DNA of 9,961 nt, taken from Pseudomonadota bacterium. Its GTDB lineage: Bacteria > Pseudomonadota > Alphaproteobacteria > Rhizobiales > Xanthobacteraceae. Where the stretch lies: positions 1 to 9,961 of the forward strand of contig JAEWHY010000352.1 in the NCBI GenBank assembly GCA_023387555.1. The letters are read 5' to 3'. The translations under genes and the position numbers were made by a program. Under the pieces are notes generated by a model that searched no databases, had not been told where the DNA came from, and saw nothing but the letters and a program-made list of their open reading frames with translations. Position 1 is the first letter of the stretch. The number at the start of each line of letters is the position of its first letter. Positions 6,779 to 9,961 of this stretch are shown piece after piece.

Positions 6779-8503
6779 TCAACTGAAGAAATAGAGCTGA
6801 TTGAAGGAAATCGTCTTCGGCGGCTGCACGGTGGCGTGCTTGCCATCGACCATGACTGCGAACGTCTGCGGATTGACATCGATATTCGGCAGGTAACTGT
6901 TCCGCACCATGTGCGGCTTGCCGAGGACGCGCGTCCTGTTGACCGGGGAAACAACACGCTGCAGCCCGTATCGTCTCGGAATATCATCGTCGATCGCCGC
7001 CCGCGACATGAACGAGATCGCCGTTTTTGGCAGAGCCGTGCCGAAGGCGCCGAACATCGGGCGGAAATACATCGGCTGCGGTGTTGGCAAGGATGCGTTC
7101 GGATCGCCCATGTTACCCCAGACGACGAAACCGCCCTTCAGCACAAGCTTTGGCTTCACGCCAAAGAAGGCCGGCTCCCACAGTACGAGATCGGCGAACT
7201 TGCCGGGCTCCACCGAACCAATCATGTCGGAGACGCCGGCCGTGATTGCCGGATTGATGGTCACTTTGGCGATGTAACGCAGCACCCGGAAATTATCGTT
7301 GTCCGACTCGTCCTCGGGCAACGCGCCACGGGCCTGCTTCATTACGTCGGCGGTCTGGATCGCCCGCAGAAACGTTTCGCCGACCCGCCCCATCGCTTGC
7401 GAGTCGCTGCCGATCATGGAGATCGCACCCATATCGTGCAGCACGCTTTCGGCGACGATGGTCTCCGCGCGGACGCGGCTTTCGGCGAAGGCGACATCCG
7501 AGGGGATCTTGGGGTTCAGGTTGTGGCAGACCATGATCATGTCGAACAATTCCGCCACAGAATTTTGCCCGCAGGGCAGCGTCGGATTGGTGGACGACGG
7601 AAGCACGTTTCGCTGTCCGACCACTTTCAAGAGATCCGGCGCATGGCCGCCGCCCGCGCCTTCGCTGTGATAGGTATGGATGGTACGACCGTCGAAGGCC
7701 GCAATCGTGTCTTCGACATAGCCGGACTCGTTGAGCGTATCCGTGTGCACCGCGACCGACACATCGAACTCGTCGGCCACGGCCAGGCAACTCCGGATTG
7801 CCGAAGGCGTCGCGCCATAATCCTCGTGAACCTTGAACCCGGCAGCGCCCGCCCGCAATTGCTCAACCAGCGGCGCGCGCCCGGAACAATTGCCTTTGCC
7901 TTCTATTCCAAAGTTGATCGGCAGGCCCTCGATCGCTCGGAGCATCATCTCAAGATTCCAGGGGCCGTTGGTCGTGGTCACGCCGTTGGTGCCGTCCACC
8001 GGACCAATGCCGCCGCCCCACAGAGTCGTTGTGCCGTTGCTCAGCGCGGCATAGACCTGCTGCGGGGAGATATAGTGCACGTGGGTATCCATCCCTCCAG
8101 CCGTGAGAATGAGATGCTCGCCTGAAATCGCGTCGGTCGCCGTTCCGGTCACGAGGCCGGGCGACACGCCATCCATCGTTGATGGATTGCCGGCCTTGCC
8201 GACGCCCGCAATGCGGCCGTTGCGAAGCCCGACGTCGGCCTTGATGACACCGAGAATGGCGTCGATGATGGTTACATTGGTGATGACCAGATCAAGGCAG
8301 CCCGCCTCCTGCGTCAGCAGATTGTCCGAGCCCATGCCGTCGCGCAACGTCTTGCCACCGCCATACTGAAGCTCGTCGCCGTAGAAATCGGCACGCAGAT
8401 CCTTCTCGATTTTTACATAGAGATTCGAGTCGCCGAGACGAATCTTGTCACCCGTGGTCGGGCCATAAAGGTCCGCATATTGCGAGCGGGGGATCTGTGT
8501 CAT
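6779..8503 (-). CDS. ureC: Urease alpha (catalytic) subunit UreC
   Basis: UreC carries the dinickel active site that hydrolyses urea to ammonia and carbamate. The product has 574 residues, full family length. Against Klebsiella aerogenes urease numbering, every key residue is present with a constant offset of +7: nickel ligands His141 and His143 (GGMDTHVHYISP), carbamylated Lys224 and His226 (GFKVHED), His253 (AVHTD), His279 (TYHSEGAGGGH) and Asp367 (SDSQAMGR), plus flap residues Cys326 and His327 (MVCHNLNP). The flap has Asn328 where many ureases have a second His; this is an accepted variant in the active-site signature. The chain ends NQLYFFS. Start ATG 8503 gives the usual MTQIPRSQYADLYGPTTGD opening, with AGGA eight bases upstream. 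It lies 66 bases after ureB and is complete, so the enzyme should be active once matured. Confidence 0.98.
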   Translation of the reverse strand: MTQIPRSQYADLYGPTTGDKIRLGDSNLYVKIEKDLRADFYGDELQYGGGKTLRDGMGSDNLLTQEAGCLDLVITNVTIIDAILGVIKADVGLRNGRIAGVGKAGNPSTMDGVSPGLVTGTATDAISGEHLILTAGGMDTHVHYISPQQVYAALSNGTTTLWGGGIGPVDGTNGVTTTNGPWNLEMMLRAIEGLPINFGIEGKGNCSGRAPLVEQLRAGAAGFKVHEDYGATPSAIRSCLAVADEFDVSVAVHTDTLNESGYVEDTIAAFDGRTIHTYHSEGAGGGHAPDLLKVVGQRNVLPSSTNPTLPCGQNSVAELFDMIMVCHNLNPKIPSDVAFAESRVRAETIVAESVLHDMGAISMIGSDSQAMGRVGETFLRAIQTADVMKQARGALPEDESDNDNFRVLRYIAKVTINPAITAGVSDMIGSVEPGKFADLVLWEPAFFGVKPKLVLKGGFVVWGNMGDPNASLPTPQPMYFRPMFGAFGTALPKTAISFMSRAAIDDDIPRRYGLQRVVSPVNRTRVLGKPHMVRNSYLPNIDVNPQTFAVMVDGKHATVQPPKTISFNQLYFFS

Positions 8504-8569
8504 GACCGCTATCCTGCTGGATGCACGCCTCTCTAACGAAAGGCTATTTGCTAGAACGGACGGACAACT

Positions 8570-9070
8570 TCATTTCTTCCCAGAGCCACCTGAGCCTGCG
8601 GCGGCCTTCTGGCTCTTGAATCCGCGCTTGGCCGCGCGTTCGACGGCGGATTCGAGATTGGGCCTGTAGTCCGGACGTGGACCGTCACCGGTCCAGCCAT
8701 CCACCAGGTTATTGAAGCCATTGGCGAAGCGCTTGCCGCCGAGCGTCACAAGCGTGACCTCCTTCTCGTCACCCGGTTCGAAGCGCACCGCTGTGTTGGC
8801 GGGAATATCGAGACGCATGCCGAAGGCCTGCGGGCGGTCGAACTCCAGGTAGCGGTTGACCTCAAAGAAGTGGAAATGCGAACCGATCTGGATCGGCCGA
8901 TCCCCAGTATTGCGTGCCTTCAGCGTCACGTGCGGCCGGCCCGGATTGATTTCGATCGCGTCTTTCGCAAGCTGATAGCCGCCGATCGGCCGCACCGCCT
9001 TGTGACTGAGATCGGTATGGCCGGGTTGCGGATGTTCACCTGGGGATGGATTCTTTGGTGTTGTTGCCAT
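8570..9070 (-). CDS. ureB: Urease beta subunit UreB with extended N- and C-termini
   Basis: UreB is a structural subunit of the (UreABC)3 urease core. The start at ATG 9070 is preferred because GGAGG lies five bases upstream (9076-9080); an alternative ATG at 9094 has its AGGAG directly abutting the start codon, too close to work well. The product has 166 residues against roughly 100-110 in typical separate UreB proteins. The conserved core is about 29-125: IGGYQLAKDAIEINPGR (29-45), IQIGSHFHFFEVNR (60-73), FGMRLDIPANTAVRFEPGD (83-101), GFNNLVDG (118-125). The additions are a polar, Pro/His-containing leader of about 28 residues and a tail of about 40 residues ending in Lys/Gly/Ser-rich GSGGSGKK. 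It lies 92 bases after ureA, wider than most spaces here, and I see no separate gene in that gap. Confidence 0.96.
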   Translation of the reverse strand: MATTPKNPSPGEHPQPGHTDLSHKAVRPIGGYQLAKDAIEINPGRPHVTLKARNTGDRPIQIGSHFHFFEVNRYLEFDRPQAFGMRLDIPANTAVRFEPGDEKEVTLVTLGGKRFANGFNNLVDGWTGDGPRPDYRPNLESAVERAAKRGFKSQKAAAGSGGSGKK

Positions 9071-9075
9071 CTCGG

Positions 9076-9080
9076 CCTCC
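9076..9080 (-). promoter_or_regulatory. Ribosome binding site deciding the ureB start
   Basis: GGAGG on the minus strand, five bases before ATG 9070. This favours the start at 9070 over the upstream in-frame ATG at 9094. Confidence 0.75.
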
Positions 9081-9162
9081 GTGTTTGAGGGCATCTCCTA
9101 ACGACCACATCAGCCGTTCCGCGCCGCAATCCCAGCCGCCCGTAACATTCGCGCAGGCAGCA

Positions 9163-9465
9163 TCAACTGATCGGGCTATGCAGGCTCACGAGGCGGCTGC
9201 CGTCGGTAAAGACCGCCTCGACCTGGATCAGCGGCAGCATGCTGGGCACCCCGTCCATGACGTCGTCCGCCTTCAGCACGGTCTTGGCGCCGTCCATCAC
9301 CTCCTCGACCGTCTTGCCTTCACGCGCGCCGTCGAGAACGTATGCGCACAGAACCGCCACTGCCTCGGGATGATTGAGCTTGAGGCCCTTGTCTTTTCTT
9401 CTCAGCGCCACGCTGGACAGCATGTAGATGACGAGCTTGTCGAATTCTCTCGGCGTCAGGTGCAT
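9163..9465 (-). CDS. ureA: Urease gamma subunit UreA
   Basis: This small structural subunit of urease has exactly the usual length (100 residues) and is a separate gene rather than fused to UreB. The opening MHLTPREFDKL, the LNHPEAVAVLCAYVLDGAREG stretch (30-50), the TVEEVMDGAK segment (52-61), the DDVMDGVPSMLPLIQVEAVF block (67-86) and the ending GSRLVSLHSPI are all canonical. The start ATG 9465 has AGGAG six bases upstream (9472-9476). It is the first gene of the urease set, 137 bases downstream of crcB. No anomaly is seen. Confidence 0.97.
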   Translation of the reverse strand: MHLTPREFDKLVIYMLSSVALRRKDKGLKLNHPEAVAVLCAYVLDGAREGKTVEEVMDGAKTVLKADDVMDGVPSMLPLIQVEAVFTDGSRLVSLHSPIS

Positions 9466-9602
9466 GTGCTACTCCTACTCACCGCGCCGCTCAGCGCGAC
9501 TGCGGTGTCAATGAGCCAATGGACCGAGATTTGGGCTTCCGCCCTGTTACTTGTTCCTTCTTTCAGCTCCTGCGCAGCATCCAATTCGCGCGTCGACCAA
9601 GA
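9466..9602 (-). other. crcB-ureA intergenic space, candidate regulatory region
   Basis: This is the widest gap in the window and the most likely place for a urease promoter. It holds the ureA ribosome site (9472-9476). On the minus strand a TTGACA hexamer occurs (9506-9511), but no -10-like hexamer follows at the right distance. Two small hairpins are possible: GGGC-GGAA-GCCC (9533-9544) and CGCGC/GCGCG (9483-9498); neither is followed by a T-run. The crcB reading frame stays open for 48 codons past its stop, to 9456, without a good start codon. I can support no complete promoter or terminator. Confidence 0.4.
9472..9476 (-). promoter_or_regulatory. Ribosome binding site of ureA
   Basis: AGGAG on the minus strand, six bases before the ureA ATG. 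It is near ideal and fixes the start of the first urease gene. Confidence 0.8.
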
Positions 9603-9961
9603 TCATGCCGACCGTAATTCGCCTAATCTTGTCCCCGCGACCACCGCGATGAATCCGACAATCAGACTGACAATCACGTAAACGGCGGCCACTCCGGCAG
9701 ATGCGGCGGACACACTCATCAGCACCACGGCACCATAAGCGAAGCTCGAGAACGTTGAGAGACCGCCCATGATTCCCGTTCCAACCAGCGTGTTCACATC
9801 GTCCGATACCGCCTTGCGGTTATGCAGCCCGGTAATCAGCCCGAGCAGGAACGATGCGACGATGTTCGCCGCGAAGATATCCATCGGAAATCCATCCGAC
9901 ATGTGCGGAACCGACAGCATGAGGAACTCGCGCAGAACTGCACCAACCGCGCCACCGACAA
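9603..9961 (-). CDS. crcB: CrcB/FluC fluoride channel, lacking its extreme N-terminus at the window edge
   Basis: CrcB (Fluc) forms a dual-topology dimer that lets fluoride leave the cell. The reading frame runs open to the right edge; the ATG at 9920 is not the true start, because the codons before it read V-G-G-A-V-G-A-V-L-R-E-F-L, which is the conserved GGxxGAxxR opening of the family. Thus only a few residues are missing. The conserved Asn is in FAANIVASFLLG, and the GIMGGLSTFSSFAYG motif carries the pair of Phe residues and the Ser/Thr track that line fluoride in studied members. A final hydrophobic segment (VYVIVSLIVGFIAVVAGTRLG) completes four helices. It ends 137 bases before ureA on the same strand. 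Any fluoride riboswitch or promoter upstream of it would be outside the window. Confidence 0.92.
   Translation of the reverse strand, partial: VGGAVGAVLREFLMLSVPHMSDGFPMDIFAANIVASFLLGLITGLHNRKAVSDDVNTLVGTGIMGGLSTFSSFAYGAVVLMSVSAASAGVAAVYVIVSLIVGFIAVVAGTRLGELRSA

Noticed and set aside
7488..7560. Asn in place of the second His in the UreC flap motif, considered as a defect
   Set aside because: The catalytic Cys326 and His327 are present, and Asn at the next position is an accepted alternative in the urease active-site signature.
6836..8125. Long open frame of 429 codons on the plus strand, opposite ureC
   Set aside because: It is antisense to a fully conserved ureC, rich in Arg/His/Ala as expected for the complement of GC-rich coding DNA, and shows no recognisable motif.
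8171..8187. Inverted repeat with 7-base arms (ATCCATC/GATGGAT) in ureC
   Set aside because: It is short, lies in conserved coding sequence, and has no context suggesting a binding site.
9483..9498. Short inverted repeat CGCGC/GCGCG between crcB and ureA, considered as a terminator
   Set aside because: The stem is only five base pairs and there is no T-run after it on either strand; such repeats are common in GC-rich DNA.
9506..9511. TTGACA hexamer on the minus strand upstream of ureA, a possible -35 box
   Set aside because: The sequence 16-18 bases further on is GC-rich with no -10-like hexamer, so a sigma-70 promoter is not supported. A GG-N10-GC sigma-54 arrangement was also sought nearby and not found.

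Overview
The window is one co-oriented block: every convincing gene lies on the minus strand, so transcription runs from the right edge to the left edge. It is GC-rich and tightly packed. Protein style (UreG with NDVVTTEDA, a SLC14-type urea transporter, NikK/NikL/CbiM) suggests a proteobacterium, most likely an alphaproteobacterium of the Hyphomicrobiales. That assignment is from general resemblance only and is not proven by the sequence.

In transcription order the genes are: the 3' part of a crcB/fluC fluoride channel gene (cut by the right edge); the three urease structural genes ureA, ureB and ureC; the accessory genes ureE, ureF, ureG and ureD; a urea transporter of the UT family; a membrane protein with a pore-loop-like segment and a large soluble C-terminal domain that I cannot assign to a named family with certainty; a periplasmic DUF4198/NikK-like protein; the membrane component CbiM/NikM of an ECF-type nickel (or cobalt) importer; and the first 49 codons of a nikL/cbiL-like gene (cut by the left edge).

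The logic is coherent. The UT protein brings in urea. CbiM, NikK and NikL, with energising subunits presumably just beyond the left edge, bring in nickel. UreE, UreF, UreG and UreD insert nickel into UreABC, which splits urea to ammonia and carbon dioxide. The two less expected members are the pore-loop protein, placed between urea uptake and nickel uptake, and the fluoride exporter gene just upstream of ureA.

Spacing is short everywhere. There are stop/start overlaps at ureG-ureD and cbiM-nikL and a 44-base overlap at ureE-ureF. The longest space is the 137 bases between crcB and ureA. I see no convincing rho-independent terminator and no complete sigma-70 or sigma-54 promoter, so the block could be a single transcription unit, but this is inference. 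I found no tRNA, rRNA, CRISPR array, insertion sequence or phage gene.
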